Shown: positions 41,374 to 55,320, counted from the first letter of the stretch. The stretch is 64,000 nucleotides of DNA from Phylloscopus collybita (GCA_027886175.1 JAJNNQ010000011.1:2976001-3040000), one strand, 5' to 3'. Program-made: numbers and translations. The notes: generated by a model from the letters alone, not told the origin.

Positions 41374-42530
41374 TTATCCGATGCTCTCTCTCCAGAGCAT
41401 CAAAGGCTCCACTGAAACAGGTTGTCCAGGGTAAGGTATTGGATTTTTAGAATCATTTGGTCTCTGTAGTGAGGGAATTATGCTTGGAGCTGTTGGGCGA
41501 AAAGCAGTGGTTATAGGGCACCCATTTACCCCCCCATCTATCCTGTTAGCTTGAGGGTAGTAAGGGGTGTGAAAAGTCCATTTAATTACTTCACCTTTTG
41601 CCCAGTCTTGTACAACTTTGTCAGTAAAGTGGGACCCGTTATCAGATTGAATTTCCTGTGGTTTTGGAAAAGTTCCAAACCATTCCTGCAATGCTTTAAC
41701 AGTATTATCACCTGTAGCTCTTTTAAAAGCTTCTGCTTGAACCAGTCCAAATATAATCTCCACTCCTACTAACACAAAATGTTTACCACTTGACTGCTTA
41801 AAGGGACTGATATAATCTACCTGCCACACGTCCCATAGACCTTTACCTTTTCTCAAGTGCAGAGGGTCATCCTCCAGAGGATGTCTCTCCAGCCGTTTAC
41901 GGCACTGTTCACAGGCAGATACACATGTACTACACATTCCTCTGGTAACGGGCCAACCACGGGCATGAGCTCCTCTGTACAAATCTTTCACACCTGTGTG
42001 TTGTTTTTTTCCATGCAGCCACTCAGTACACCCTTTAAACACAGCATCTTGGGAAGGGTTTTGAATTTTCTCCAGGGGAACCTGCAAACCAAGACTGTCT
42101 ATATGGGAAATTATTTTCTGTTGAGTATCCCCCACTACTTCTATTTCATCTCTTCCTACAAGAAAATCATCAATACACTGATAAACAGCTACATTTTCAG
42201 GTTTAGGTATTGTTTCTAATTCTCGAGCTGGAGCATGATGAGCTGAAGTGGGCGAGTGTCTGTACCCCTGTGGCAGTCGTGTGAAGGTGCATTGCTGCCC
42301 TGCCCATGTAAAAGCAAAGCGGTCCATGTCCTCTGGCTGTAAGGCAGATCTTTGGGCTCCAGTGTCAATTACAAAAGTTACCAATGCGAGTTTAGGGCCC
42401 ATTGTAGCTGTAATCAATATATCTCCAGTTTTAGGATTTTTAGTGAGCTTTCTAAGATTAATCCACCCTCCGTCTCTCTGCCCACTAGTGAGAGACGGAG
42501 TGTCTAGTTTAACTGTGGATTAGGGTGGTT
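41374..42530 (-). pseudogene. protease/RT/integrase remains of the minus-strand ERV
   Basis: One open stretch (42417-41374) that is internally deleted. Protease VTFVIDTGAQRSALQPEDM runs directly into late RT sequence (FTRLPQGYRHSPTSAH, QCIDDFLVGR), so the first part of RT is missing. It then jumps to integrase (CEQCRKRLERH, VDYISPFKQ, IQSDNGSHF). RNase H is absent. Where the integrase glutamate should be the sequence reads QANRIDGGVNG, so the active site is lost. It lies in the same orientation as the env remains. Confidence 0.65.
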
Positions 42531-42643
42531 TCTTGGAGGTTGAGAAGAAGGTGGGTTTGGCTCATTTCCCAGAACAGGTGAAAGGGGTTGCCTTGGCTCA
42601 GTGCCCCGGACCTGTGGAGGGAGTCTAAAGACTAGAATCCCCT

Positions 42644-43114
42644 TGTTACAGCCAATTTAAAAACGGAGAAGTTGTGGATTCCATTCTACCATTAAAGGAA
42701 TTTCCAACTGCCTTGCCCTGGAAAAGTGACCCCTCCCAGATGTAACAAAGGTCCAAAGTTCCCCACAAACATTGTGTAATCTTCTCCCTGGGTTTCTCAA
42801 GTCCATCACCCCTGCTCATGGTATCCCCTTTCCCTATTTCCCCATTGGTTATGGGGGCCTGGTGTCCAGTTTGTGTCTCCCTATGGTCAATTGCCCCCTG
42901 CCCTGCCCCCTGTACCACCCACAAACCTCAGGCACTACATAACTGAGAAAAACCACACAATCAACTTCTTCATCCTCACCCCCTCCCTGGTTTGGGGTGG
43001 GAGAAAAAAAAATGGATTGTAGAGCTTAATAAAGAGACTTGCCTTGTTTGCTTCCCTGCCAGCGGGTGAACCTCCCTGGACACGATGATCACTGCTGCCA
43101 CACCTGCTGCTACA
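42644..43114 (+). mobile_element. Solo LTR between the ERV and gene D
   Basis: TGTTACAGCC to CTGCTACA, with near-matched inverted ends, CCCCATTGGTTATGG (CCAAT-like), CACTACATAACTGAG and the polyadenylation signal GCTTAATAAAGAGAC near 43025. It directly abuts the shared zinc-finger 3' flank that resumes at about 43115. Confidence 0.5.
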
Positions 43115-43382
43115 GAAAGTCAACAAATGCACACTCCCAAAGGAATTCCCAATGCCAGTCTGTGTCCCGATGGATGTTCCTGCCCCTGGGTTCATCCAGG
43201 TGCCCACAGGGAGCCAGGAAGATGTGGAGCCCCCCCAGACAGGTGTCTTCCCAACAGGAATCACCAGGGCTCTGCCCAAGGCGGGTCACTGGGGATCATC
43301 CAACACCAATCCTCCCACGGGGGATGGAGCTGGAGCAGCGCACGAAGCTCTTCCCGCTCTCAGGGCACTCTCAGCGCTTTCC

Positions 43383-44300
<918 letters not shown>

Positions 44301-44829
44301 TCAGGAAATCATTGGAACCTTGTCTCTGTAAGAACCTCTAAAACATCAGGATTCACCCCAAAAATCCTACAAACACCATGAAACAGCGAAAATTAAATGA
44401 CTTGTACAGGACTTCTCTGCCATCTCTGCAGAAAAAAACCTCTGGTGATGTGAATTTTTCCACACACCTTGGGACTCCTCTAGAAGTCCTTCCACCCGGG
44501 GCAGCGGGCAGTGAGTGCAGCTGAAGGTGCCTCACCCAGTTTGGGTGATCGGCTCCCTTGGGTGGCGGCGGCACCGGGGATTGATTGGGGACCCGAGAGT
44601 GTCCAGGAGACAGACGAGTGACAGATCAGGGGGGCTGGGAAGAGTCAGCAGGGAGAGAGCACTGAAAATCTCATCAGGGAGGACACTGGGATCTTCAGGG
44701 AGTAACCATGGCAGGGCATCCATGCAGGGTGGAAAAGGGAAAGCCAGGAAGGGGTCCCGGCAAAAGAGATGATGATCCCAAAATGTCTCTGAAGGGTCCC
44801 TTGGGAGAATGTTGAGGCAGTTTGCACAT

Positions 44830-45475
44830 TCTCCCAGAGGTAATTAAGGACATGGACACCGAGGGGAGGGAAATTAGGAAAGTCAAGAAGGGATTTGGAC
44901 AACAGGGAATGGATGGTGTTGGTGTGCTGGGAAGGGAAAGGGTGAAGGGGCTCAGCAGCTGTCAGAGGATGAGCACCCACAGGCACTCAGGGGGGCTGCA
45001 GGAGTGGCAGAAGAAGCCCCTGCAGCACTTGGTCACAAAGGCACAGCAGGGGAAGAAGGCAAGAAGGGAGGAGGAAAAGGCCAAGGGGAAGAAGGCAAAG
45101 GCCATGGCAGAGTTTCTACAGCCCCTGAGGGATCAAGCCCAGGGCCCAAGGGGGCCCCAGCACCCAGGGCACCGGCTCGGCCACAAGGACCTGGCAGAGG
45201 CATTGCCCTCCTGGGCAGGGGAGAGCCCACCCAAACAGCCCCTGGCAAGGAATCAGGCTGCCAGCTGCAGGCCACAAGGACACTGCAAGCACAGACAGCA
45301 GCAAGTCCACCCCTGCAGGGACATGGACTGGGAGGGGTGGCAGAGCTCCCATCACACCAGGGACCCACCGCACTGGAGCCCTGGAGAACATTCAGGGTGG
45401 CTCTGCATCGACAGGAGGCCTTTCCTCACAGACACAGGGGCCTCTCCAGCCACTCTCAATCTCACACCTAAGGGG
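44830..45475 (+). other. Intron of unit D with conserved antisense frame
   Basis: Reverse-orientation copy of the 8.6-9.1 kb segment. Frame LVTKAQQGKKARREEEKAKG continues with GKKAKAMAEFLQ, one Lys more than other copies (AAGGGGAAGAAGGC against AAGGGGAAGGC, a 3-bp difference). Same reservations as the other copies. Confidence 0.3.
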
Positions 45476-45479
45476 GGAA

Positions 45480-45870
45480 AAGGCCAAAAATGTCTTTGAT
45501 TATTCAGGGGGTAAGTGGGAAAGATGAGCAGCTGTGTTTTATTCAACCTCTATTAGCAGATGTGGGGATGGAAATGCAGGAATTTACAATTGCTTCTAAA
45601 TGTGATTGTCATTGACTGGGAAGGGATTTGATGGCTAATTTGGGACCGGGACTCTCCCATTGTCTGCCACCCCTCCTTCAACGACCCCCCCAAAGCTCTA
45701 GGACCCTTCCCACCCTTGAGCCCCCCCAGTGCGCCAGGACCCCCCACTCACCGCCCCTCTCCCACCCATGGGAACCCCCCCTCACCGCGTCCCCCCCAAT
45801 CACCAGGACCCTCCCAATCCATGGGACCCCCGCACTCACCACGCACCCCCCTCAGAGCCCCCCGGGCCCA
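45480..45870. repeat. C-rich irregular tandem region
   Basis: Units like CAGGACCCCCCACTCACC repeat irregularly between about 45670 and 45850. No gene is seen. The D-side promoter copy diverges from the others exactly at the edge of this block. Confidence 0.5.
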
Positions 45871-45871
45871 G

Positions 45872-46102
45872 CGCCGGGGCCGCTCCGCAGCCGAGGTACC
45901 CGAGAAATGCCGCCTGCAGAGCCCGCCACTCGCCGCGATTGGCTGGTTCTGCCGTCACTCCTGGGTCTGACTGCGCGCTGATTGGGCAGAGCAGAGCAGG
46001 GACACGCCCACGTCTCGCCCCCATCGCGTAGAAGAGCCGCCATTTTTTGGATCCTCCGTGCGGAGGAGGCGGCGGCGGAGCTCGGAGGCGGCCCCGGCGC
46101 AG
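45872..46102. promoter_or_regulatory. Divergent CpG-island promoter between genes D and B
   Basis: Same module as at 5.9 kb: GATTGGCTG at 45938, GCCGTCACTCC at about 45951 and TGATTGGGCAG at 45979. To the right is exon 1 of B (CCGCCATTTTTTGGATCC to CGGCGCAG at 46102, donor GTGGGA). To the left, on the minus strand, is a second exon-1-like sequence (CATTTCTCGGGTACCTCGGC to GGCCCCGGCG at about 45881). With finger exons pointing away on both sides this is a head-to-head promoter. Confidence 0.7.
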
Positions 46103-46212
46103 GTGGGAGCCGCGCTGGGTTGTGCCGGGGCTCGGGGCTCGGGGCTCGGGGCTCGGGGCTGGCTGCGGGCGGAGGGGGCGGCAGGGGGCTCTGGCTGTGG
46201 CTGGGTTGTGCC

Positions 46213-46361
46213 GTGTCCTCGTTAATATGCACCCCCCTTTTGTATAACATCCGATATTCCTGGCTCTGTTCAGGCTTTGTTCTTCTTCTCCGTGTTCAGG
46301 AATTCAGCAGGACCTTGGCTGAGCAGCAGTCCGTGTCAATGAGTAACATTTTCTGAAACTG
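46213..46361 (-). mobile_element. LTR fragment in intron of B
   Basis: CCTCGTTAATATGCACCCCC to AATGAGTAACATTTT equals the 5' part of the unit-A LTR at 7320-7455; the polyadenylation half is missing. It is joined directly to promoter-proximal sequence (GTGCCGTGTCC), so a deletion removed about 1.1 kb relative to unit A. Confidence 0.55.
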
Positions 46362-48540
46362 ATGAGTTTCTCCCGTTCCTTCCTTATCTCCAAGTCCCCG
46401 TCCCTCTCTCCGAGCAGATTTCAGTCACTGACTCTGTTTCTGCTTCCTGGTTCCTCTTTGGTTTTGGGATTATTGTCAGTGACCTCAATTCTGAGAAAAA
46501 CGAAAATTCAATCTTAGAATATTTTCCAAAAGTTTTCCTGGCCATCAGCCAAGGAACACCCTGCACTTTAAGGCAGCCTTATCTCTGTGCTGTTCCTGTA
46601 CTGAGGTACATCCATATTCATGAGTTTCATGCCTATTCAAACATTCCTGGCGGCTTTTGATGGTTTAGAAACTTTTCTTTTTTATTTTTCTGCTCTGGCT
46701 TATCTACATAACATCCTGCAGATCAGGTCAATCTCTTTTATTTCTTCTTGTGGCCTCATCCTGTTGTTTCACACTTCCCAGAGAGCGAACAGTTCACAAA
46801 CTCTTCTTCTTCTCTGCTGCTCTGGTTTGTGTGGCCCTTATCTCTTCCCTTGGAGAGGTCAGTCAGCAGCTGTGGGAAACAACCTGAGTGCTTTATACAG
46901 TTCTCTGGGTTACACACAAGTATTGGACCATTTTCTATTTTGCCCAGGCCTACAGTACAATACATTCATCCCATGATCAGTTCTAGAAGCTGTCAGGTGT
47001 CTACATCAACATCAAATACTCATCACACTGCTGCTTCCATGAGTTACACGGTGCAGACTTCAAATGAGCAATGAGGTTAAATGAGCAAGCAGCTCAAAGG
47101 GATTCTAAACTGCAGTGTGCTTACAATCAATAACCACAGATAAAGACCAGCACCCAAATGTGCCAATATTCTCGGGTCATTTTCCACAATTCCCTGTCCT
47201 TTTGTAGCCCTTTGTGGCTCAGGAGGCCTGGCTGCCACCTGCATCCCCTTGCTCAGCTGCTGACTGAGCTGCACTCAGCAAGGTGTCCTGCATGGCCCAA
47301 AGATGAGAGTTGCTGTAGCACAGAAGAGGAGGAAGAGCATTCGTTTAACCCATGGTGTGCCAGGGAACCCCGACACCGTGTCCCATTCCCATCCTTTCCA
47401 CGTTTGGGCTGGAACATGAGCTGCTTTCTTATTTCCTTTCTTCTCTGTTTCACCAGTTTCCCGTTGTCATCTCTTTGCCAACAGCATCTTGAGTCATTTA
47501 ATTTTCCACACTGTGCTCCTCCTCCTGCTCATGGATAATCTGATCCCATCCCACGGTGAAATGTTGTGTTCTTGGTTTGAGTGGGTTGGTGGGCCAGACT
47601 GAGGGGCTGGATCTGTCTGCTTGGTTCTTATTTGGAGTACATCCTGTAATGTAATTATTGCTTGCAGTGTCCCTGTGGCCTGCAGCTGGCAGCCTGATTC
47701 CTTGCCAGGGGCTGTTTGGGTGGGCTCTCCCCTGCCCAGGAGGGCAATGCCTCTGCCAGGTCCTTGTGGCCGAGCCGGTGCCCTGGGTGCTGGGGCCCCC
47801 TTGGGCCCTGGGCTTGATCCCTCAGGGGCTGTAGAAACTCTGCCATGGCCTTTGCCTTCCCCTTGGCCTTTTCCTCCTCCCTTCTTGCCTTCTTCCCCTG
47901 CTGTGCCTTTGTGACCAAGTGCTGCAGGGGCTTCTTCTGCCCCTCCTGCAGCCCCCCTGAGTGCCTGTGGGTGCTCATCCTCTGACAGCTGCTGAGCTTT
48001 CTGCAAAACCATTCATTTCTGCAGCGACCCAAGCAAAGTCCTTCAAGGATAATCTCTATCCTTGCAGGTGGAATCCACATTTCCAGTCTTCTTCCTCTTT
48101 TCCATCATCCTTTTTCTTCCCACAGCGATTCCTACTGCTGCTTCTTGCCTTCACCATATTCCTGCACATTCCCCTTCACCCTTTCCCTTCCCACCACACC
48201 CACACCATCCTTCCCCTGTTGTCCAAATCTCTTCTCGACTTCCTTAATTGCCCCCCTGTCCATGTCCTTGTCCTTAATTACCTCTGGGAGAATGTTCAAA
48301 CTGCCTCAACATTCTCCCAAGAGACCCTTCAGAGTTATTTTGGGATCATCCTCCCTTTTGCTGGGACCCCATCCTGGCTTTCCCTTTTCCTCCCTCGAGG
48401 GGTGCCCTGCCATGTTTCCTCCCTGAAGATCCCAGTGTCCTCCCTGATGAGATTTTCAGTGCTTTGTCCCTGCTGACTCTTCCCAGCCCCCCCTGATCTT
48501 TCACTCGTCTGTCTCCTGGACACTCTTGGGTCCCCAGTCA
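46362..48540 (+). repeat. Intron of unit B, duplicate of 7.46-9.6 kb
   Basis: Nearly collinear with unit A. It includes the antisense frame at 48012-47655 (MVTKAQQGKKARREEEKAKG on the minus strand). Beyond that I see nothing gene-like. Confidence 0.55.
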
Positions 48541-48760
48541 ATCCTGGGGGCAGGAGGAGAAGGGAAGGAGAAGCAGGGATGAAGAACAAAATGGTGGAAG
48601 AATGCACGTGGGAGGAGAAGGTGGGATTGTGCAGGAGAAGGAGGAATAGTAGGAGGAAGAGGAGTGTGAGGAAGAGTAGGGTCACAAGAGGAGGAGGAGG
48701 AGCAGCAGGAAGAGGAGGCAGCACAAGGTTCCACCCCTCCCTGGATCTGCAGCCTCCCCC
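48541..48760 (+). repeat. Purine-rich (GAGGA)n tract
   Basis: Irregular GGAGGAGAAGG/GAGGAGGAGGAGCAGCAGG tract about 200 bp before finger exon B; the reverse counterpart lies at 58030-58230 before exon C. Absent from units A and D, so B and C are the closer pair here. Confidence 0.65.
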
Positions 48761-48998
48761 AGCCCTGGGAGCGTTGCCCCCCCACATGCAGCAGGTGAGC
48801 GGGGAGGGGCATCCAGGATTTTCCTGGGAGTGAATCTTTATTGGGCTATATGTTGGTGCTTTGGGTTTTTGCAAGGGGCTGAATCTTTATGATTTAGAAA
48901 AGGTTTTAATCTGTGTCTTGATGTTTGGAGGACTTTTGGTCTGAATCTTGGTGTTTTGGAGATTCTTAACAGACAGAAGGTGCCCAATGTTTTTCTGA

Positions 48999-50417
<1,419 letters not shown>

Positions 50418-51050
50418 GGGAAGCCCTGGCAGTGCCCTGAGAGCGGGAAGAGCTTCGTGCGCTGGTCCAGCTCCATCCCCCGTGGGAGGATCGGCGTTGG
50501 ATGATCCCCAGTGACCCGCGTTGGGCAGAGCCCTGGTGATCTGTGTCCATGGTGATCCCGGTTGGAAATACACCTGGCTGGGGGGGGCTCCACATCTTTC
50601 TGGCACCCCATGGGCACCTGGATGAACTCAGGGGCAGGAACATCCATCGGGACACAGACAAACACTGGGAATATCTTTGGGGAGAGTGGATTTGTTGACT
50701 TTCAATCCCAGAAAATCTTTTGCATTCAATTCTATCTTCTGGAGCCTCAAGCAATACTGGATCGTCTTGGAGGCCTTTTCCAACATCTGTGATTCTGCAA
50801 TTTCGATTTCCTATTGCTTGAGGCGGTCTTCCACAGCCAGATGGTGATGATCTGGGGCAAAGATCAAGGTTTTGGAGACAGTGGGGTGGAAATCCTTCCA
50901 AAAAAGGTTCTTCCTTCCACCTAAGCACATGAATTCTCAGCTGGCATAGACACAGAAATCCTTTTCTTTTGGCCTTGATTTGCTTTTCATTTCTCTTAAT
51001 CCCTTAAAAAAATCTCACACTGGGGTAAAAATAGAGACATTGAACTAAGA
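50418..51050 (+). other. 3' region of gene B
   Basis: After TGA the frame continues GKPWQCPESGKSFVRWSSSI, a decayed finger, then flank shared with the other units. From about 50830 to 51050 nothing is recognised. Confidence 0.5.
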
Positions 51051-51054
51051 CTTG

Positions 51055-51300
51055 GGTGAGGACATGGGGGGACATAGACATGGAGAGTGACACGGGGACA
51101 CATGGACATGGAGGGGGACGTGGCCATTCCTGGGGACACAGGGGGACCCAGGCTCAGATGGAGATGTGGGGGACAATGACAGGGATGGAAATGTGGTGGG
51201 GAGACAGCCATGGGTGAGGAGGCCATGGTGAGACATGGCCAGTGACATGTGGGGACATGGCCATGGCCGGTGCCATGGGGGGAACTTGCAGGGGCTGTGG
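51055..51300 (+). repeat. GGGGACATGG-type minisatellite
   Basis: Irregular repeats of ACATGGGGGGACA/ACACGGGGACACATGG. Open frames on both strands follow from the repeat. Confidence 0.7.
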
Positions 51301-51374
51301 GGGATGCTGGGTGTGAGGGAGTTGAGGGTTCCTGGGAGGGATTTGGGGCTTCCTGAGGCCTTTGGGGACCCCAG

Positions 51375-51449
51375 GCCGAGTGGCTCCGGCAGCGCTGGGA
51401 GACCCTGGTGGAGGTTCTGGGGCAGCTGCTCAAGGAGCCCCTGACCTGA
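51375..51449 (+). CDS. Exon-like terminal fragment of unknown gene
   Basis: After a GGACCCCAG acceptor at 51374, 24 codons and a TGA: AEWLRQRWETLVEVLGQLLK then EPLT. The amphipathic Leu/Trp helix resembles in style the unknown family at 949 and 35608 and may be the last exon of a third member, whose 3' flank lies at 52.9 kb. No further exon was found upstream, where a minisatellite stands as in the other copies. Tentative. Confidence 0.3.
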   Translation, partial: AEWLRQRWETLVEVLGQLLKEPLT

Positions 51450-51731
51450 CACCCCAGCTGGGCATTGGGGTCCTGGAAGGGAATGAAGGTCCTTGTCCCC
51501 AGGAGGGAAATCCCAGCAGCCCCAGGGTGTTGTGGGCAGCTGAGAGGCCACAAGAGGGAGAGGAAAGCCAGACAGAACTGTCCTTGTCCAAAACTGTCCC
51601 CCTAAAAATTCCCAAACTCATGGATTCTTTGCAGGAAAAAGCTGCCAGGAGGTGCCTGAAATAAGGCAAAGGAGGGATGGGACACCCAGACTGAGCAAGA
51701 GGGGCTTGGAACCCCCAAACCCAAGCATGGA
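51450..51731. other. No feature recognised
   Basis: Unique-looking sequence; one 100-codon frame (51362-51664) has no support. I see nothing in it. Confidence 0.3.
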
Positions 51732-51802
51732 TGTCTTGTGTTATGCAACCAAAAATGTGTATTCTGTTTGATGTGTTGAAAGCAGCTGGGGAGATGTTTA
51801 TC
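51732..51802 (+). mobile_element. 5' end of a TGTCTTGGG-family LTR, interrupted
   Basis: TGTCTTGTGTTATGCAACCA to GGGGAGATGTTTATC matches the first 70 bp of the LTR at 13588, then stops where a second LTR begins. Sequence after that second LTR (TTTGCCTGAGCGCCCCAGAA) resembles 3' sequence next to the 14.9-15.1 kb copy. Confidence 0.6.
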
Positions 51803-52449
51803 TGTTGTGGTGGATTTTATTGTGTTTCCAATTGCAGCTCAGTTTTCATGGTCAGTTTTATACACCCCCCCACCCCATGTTTTTAATTGTTACAGTATAT
51901 TTTATCCCTAATGGATTGTTCCTTTCCCCCTGGTTTTATTGTTGGTTTTGCCCTGGTTGTCTTCCCTCGACCTGCCCTTCCCTCCTCCTACAGAATTGTC
52001 AATCCTTCCCTCACCCTGCCCCTTCTTCCAGACCCTTCCCTGTCAATCCCCCAACCTTCGATGCCCCAGTGGTTGGTTTAAACTGTTCCCTCCCCTTGTG
52101 TTCTTTCATTGCTCTGTGCATTGTACTCCCCGCCTTATGTTCCTCCCCCATGTCACCCTCATTGGTTGGAAATTGTATCCTCTCCCCAGACCTCCCCCAC
52201 TTATCAGCCCCTGCAAGCCCAGGTTCTGTGCCTTTTTCTGTCCCTGACCCTCTGGGCAATAAACACCTTTGGAAATCCCACAGAAGGCCTCTCCCTGTCC
52301 CTTGTCCCTGCCCTGGACGCGTGCCACCTGTGCTATAGAGCAGCTGTGCCCTGCAGCTGCACCCCGGATTGCCTGGCTTTCTGGGGGCAGCCCACTCCTG
52401 GCGCCGGTGCCGGGAGCTGGCTGGGCTGAGGGACACCGGCATCGTGTCC
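51803..52449 (+). mobile_element. Solo LTR, TGTTGTGG family, plus strand
   Basis: Near-identical to 3716-4357 in the other orientation. It has CATTGGTTGG, the polyadenylation signal in GGGCAATAAACACC and the end GGCATCGTGTCC. The 3' terminal CG of the other copy is TG here, consistent with CpG decay. Confidence 0.7.
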
Positions 52450-53195
52450 TGTCCCCATTTCTTTGCCTGAGCGCCCCAGAATTTTCTAAGTTATAATAAT
52501 TTGGAGAGAGGGAGTTTACATTCTCCACTCCAAGGGAGTCTCTGGCTTTCCCTGGCACACACCTGTCTTTCAAACTAACACGATTCTCTTGAGTTAGTTA
52601 CAACGTAAAAGTCAGTTATTATATAAAAGTTAGCTATAATAGTTACACTATAAAATTATTTCAGCATTTTGCAGTCTCTATATTAATATTTTTCTAAGGT
52701 CTATGGTATAAAATCAAGTTTTTATTCTGCCATTTCTGCCGGCTAGGCAGTGCACACATAAACTGATAGATTGTGTTATACCAGAAAGCAGCTGGAAGGA
52801 ACTATAAATTGCACTGTTTCAAAATAATTGTGATGACAACGTGCAAAAGCTGACATGTGCATGCAGAAGGCAATATTGTATTGTCATTGATATTTTTACA
52901 TTGTCATTTATAACCGCCTCTGCTTCAGGCACCAAGGGGGCTCATTCACCCCCTGCCCCTGCATCCCTGAGAGTCCTCAAGTGCCCCTGAGTGTCCCCGA
53001 GTGTCCCTGCATGTTCCCTGAGTGTCCCCAGTGAGGTCACCCCAGGAATTCCCATCAGGATTTGGGACAGTTTCAATGAAAATCTCCGGAAAATTCCCTG
53101 GTTTTGTCTCAAACACCGTGCAGGGAGAGGGGAGGGGACAAGTGACACCAGCCATGTTCCCGATGATGCCATCACCCCAATGATGTCCCCAAGCT
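52450..53195 (-). other. Inverted remnants of the unknown-family 3' flank
   Basis: 52560-52800 is the inverted counterpart of bases 1-200. 52940-53195 is the reverse of 2280-2480 (CATCAGGATTTGGGACAG, CACCGTGCAGGGAGAGGGGA). No exon of the family is left next to it; a retroviral segment starts at 53197. Confidence 0.5.
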
Positions 53196-53196
53196 G

Positions 53197-54274
53197 TTAA
53201 GAATGGGGCCAGCAGACCAGCTCCTTTGAAAAGGCCTTTATTGAAAAACAGCGCTGGGTGGGGGCCCGAGGGGTCGCGCACACGGCCACTGCTCCCGCTG
53301 GACGGCGCCGAGGAGGACACGGCAGAGCTGGGGCTCCCGTCCCCACCAGAGTCCCTGGGAAGTCACTTGTAGGGTCGTGGTCCGGGGCTGTCACACTGGC
53401 CCGGTACTGTCCGGTCATGGCGAGGAGTCGGAGGTCTTTAGTTGGTAGCCGGATGTTCACCACTGTTTTCCTCAGCTGAAGAAGTCACTTTCAGTCTTTG
53501 GTGTTGTAATGGCTCGTTGCCTTTGGGGTCTTTACCCTGAAATATTGTCCCATCGTTCCCTGGTGTCTCCTCATTTGCATCTGCGCCATCTTGGGGAGCA
53601 GTGGCAGTGGTTCCCGACGGGAAATGGATTCCGGTGTACAATGGAAGGGGATCAATGGAGTGAAATCATCAATAACAGGTAAGTAATTAATGTCCTTTAA
53701 CATGAACAGGTGTTGTGGTCTGCCTTTAAGGTTTTCAAGGTGGGCTCCCTTTTGGAGATTCTTCCCCTCCCCCAGGGTAGGTTTTTCCCAGCCAACCCTG
53801 AGGGAATGATTATAATACACCGGGTTTACCAAGCAACCTGAGATCCTGCAGGGGCTGCCCATCGAAGGAATTGGCCCCGGCAGAGAGGGCCCACCCCTCC
53901 TCACAGGTGATTTGACCTTTAGGCTGCCCTTTAGCCCTCGGGTCACGCCCTGTCCCTCTCTGGTAGGTAGGCTGTGTGCCCTCCCCCTTCCCCCTCTCCC
54001 AGGTGAAAACCCAGCACAGGCACATGGTCGGGGTTCTGCTCAGGGCAGTCACATGGTTCAGAAGTGCTGCTGTAACTGGAATAAAATCTCTGGACAAGAC
54101 TCCTGAGGCAGATCCGTTTCCTTTCTCCACTGATTCATCCAACCCCTCTGAAGGAGCCATGCAGGATTCATCTTGCTACATTTACCCTGGGTCCTACGCT
54201 GCCTGAAACAAGCCTGGACTTGTCCCAGGGGTCTGTGCCTGTGTTAGCAGTGCAGGGAGAGGATCCTTTTGGGA
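53197..54274 (-). mobile_element. Unclassified ERV-like segment
   Basis: The left end TGTTAAGAATGGGGCC with AAAGGCCTTTATTGAAAAAC (AATAAAGG on the minus strand) looks like an LTR. Further right a minus-strand frame 53946-53491 holds YLPVIDDFTPLIPFHCTPES, not recognised. No gag, RT or integrase motif is visible, and 54210-54274 is plain. Confidence 0.35.
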
Positions 54275-54804
54275 CTGTTATAAATGCACATTTTGGAGTT
54301 GGCTTTTCGCAAATATTGAAATGAATGTTATACATATAGTGTAAGAAGGTTGTACTGTATTTCCTTTTATTTGTGGAATTTAAAAATGTAACGAAGGTAT
54401 ATTTTCAGATAGTAACAAAGTAGAGATGGGGATTGTTGGTTTTCTTTTTTAACTCCTCAACGAGATAGAAGACAGAAGGGCCATTTGGTATTCCTCAACT
54501 AAAGATTTCTGATAAAGAACAATTAAGCCTTTGAAAGTTTGAATCTTCAGAAGACAGATTTACAACATACCTCTAGACTGCGTGCTATCCCACAGATAAA
54601 CTGTATGCTTAGGGGGATCTTGAAACCAAAATTAATATTTGAATCATGCATTAGCTTATTTAAATATGTAACACCAAGACTTTTAAATACCAAGAAATCT
54701 GGAATGGGCAGTGTGTTGCTTTGCACCCTCAGCTGAGAAGCTATCTTTTTTGTCTCCCTATCTATTTTATTTTATTTTTATTAAACTTATAAATTAATAG
54801 AACA
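54275..54804 (+). mobile_element. Solo LTR, AT-rich
   Basis: TGTTATAAATGCACATTTTG to TTAATAGAACA, TG...CA, about 530 bp, AT-rich, with TTTTATTTTTATTAAAC near the end. No internal genes are attached. Confidence 0.45.
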
Positions 54805-55320
54805 AGGTGAAACGCCGTTTTTCACACTGCTGGGACATCTTGCTGGCCCAGCTTGCTGCTGCCGAGAGTCCTGCAGGGGCACTGGGATGGGCAGCCCCAG
54901 GGCTCTGGGAAGCAAAGCCTCTCCTCCATCCCTTCCCGTCCCGGACAAAGCCGCCATCACCGCGCGCTCCCCGAGCCCGCGCCACAGCGCCCCCTGCAGC
55001 CGCGGGGGGATCATCGCACCTGCCCTGCCCACCGGGAGCCACCAGCGCCCCTGCCGGCTGTGCCCGGAACTGCACCCCAGGGGAAAGTGCCGCGCTCGGG
55101 GAAGCTGTTCCTGGGCTCCTGGTTCTGTTTGTTATCAATGCTGTGGGTGGTGGGGTTTGTTTGCCTGGTTATACACACCAGGAAAGAACTGTGATTCCTG
55201 ACCCCATAGCTGTGCCTGAGAGCCCCTGAATTTTCAAAATTATAATAATTCACAGGAAGGGGGTTTGAATTCTCCTCTCCAAGGAAGGCTCCTCTTTCCT
55301 CAGCAGACACCTGTTGTTCA
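54805..55320 (+). mobile_element. LTR tail-like GC-rich segment
   Basis: The last part (GCCTGAGAGCCCCTGAATTT, TTCTCCTCTCCAAGG) resembles the sequence after the LTR tails at 15.07-15.15 kb and 52.47-52.55 kb. Probably another member of the 13.6-kb LTR family; the 5' end is not defined. Confidence 0.35.

Noticed and set aside
54807..55229. 140-codon frames in a GC-rich stretch
   Set aside because: Three overlapping frames are equally open, no splice or start support; the sequence looks like LTR tail.
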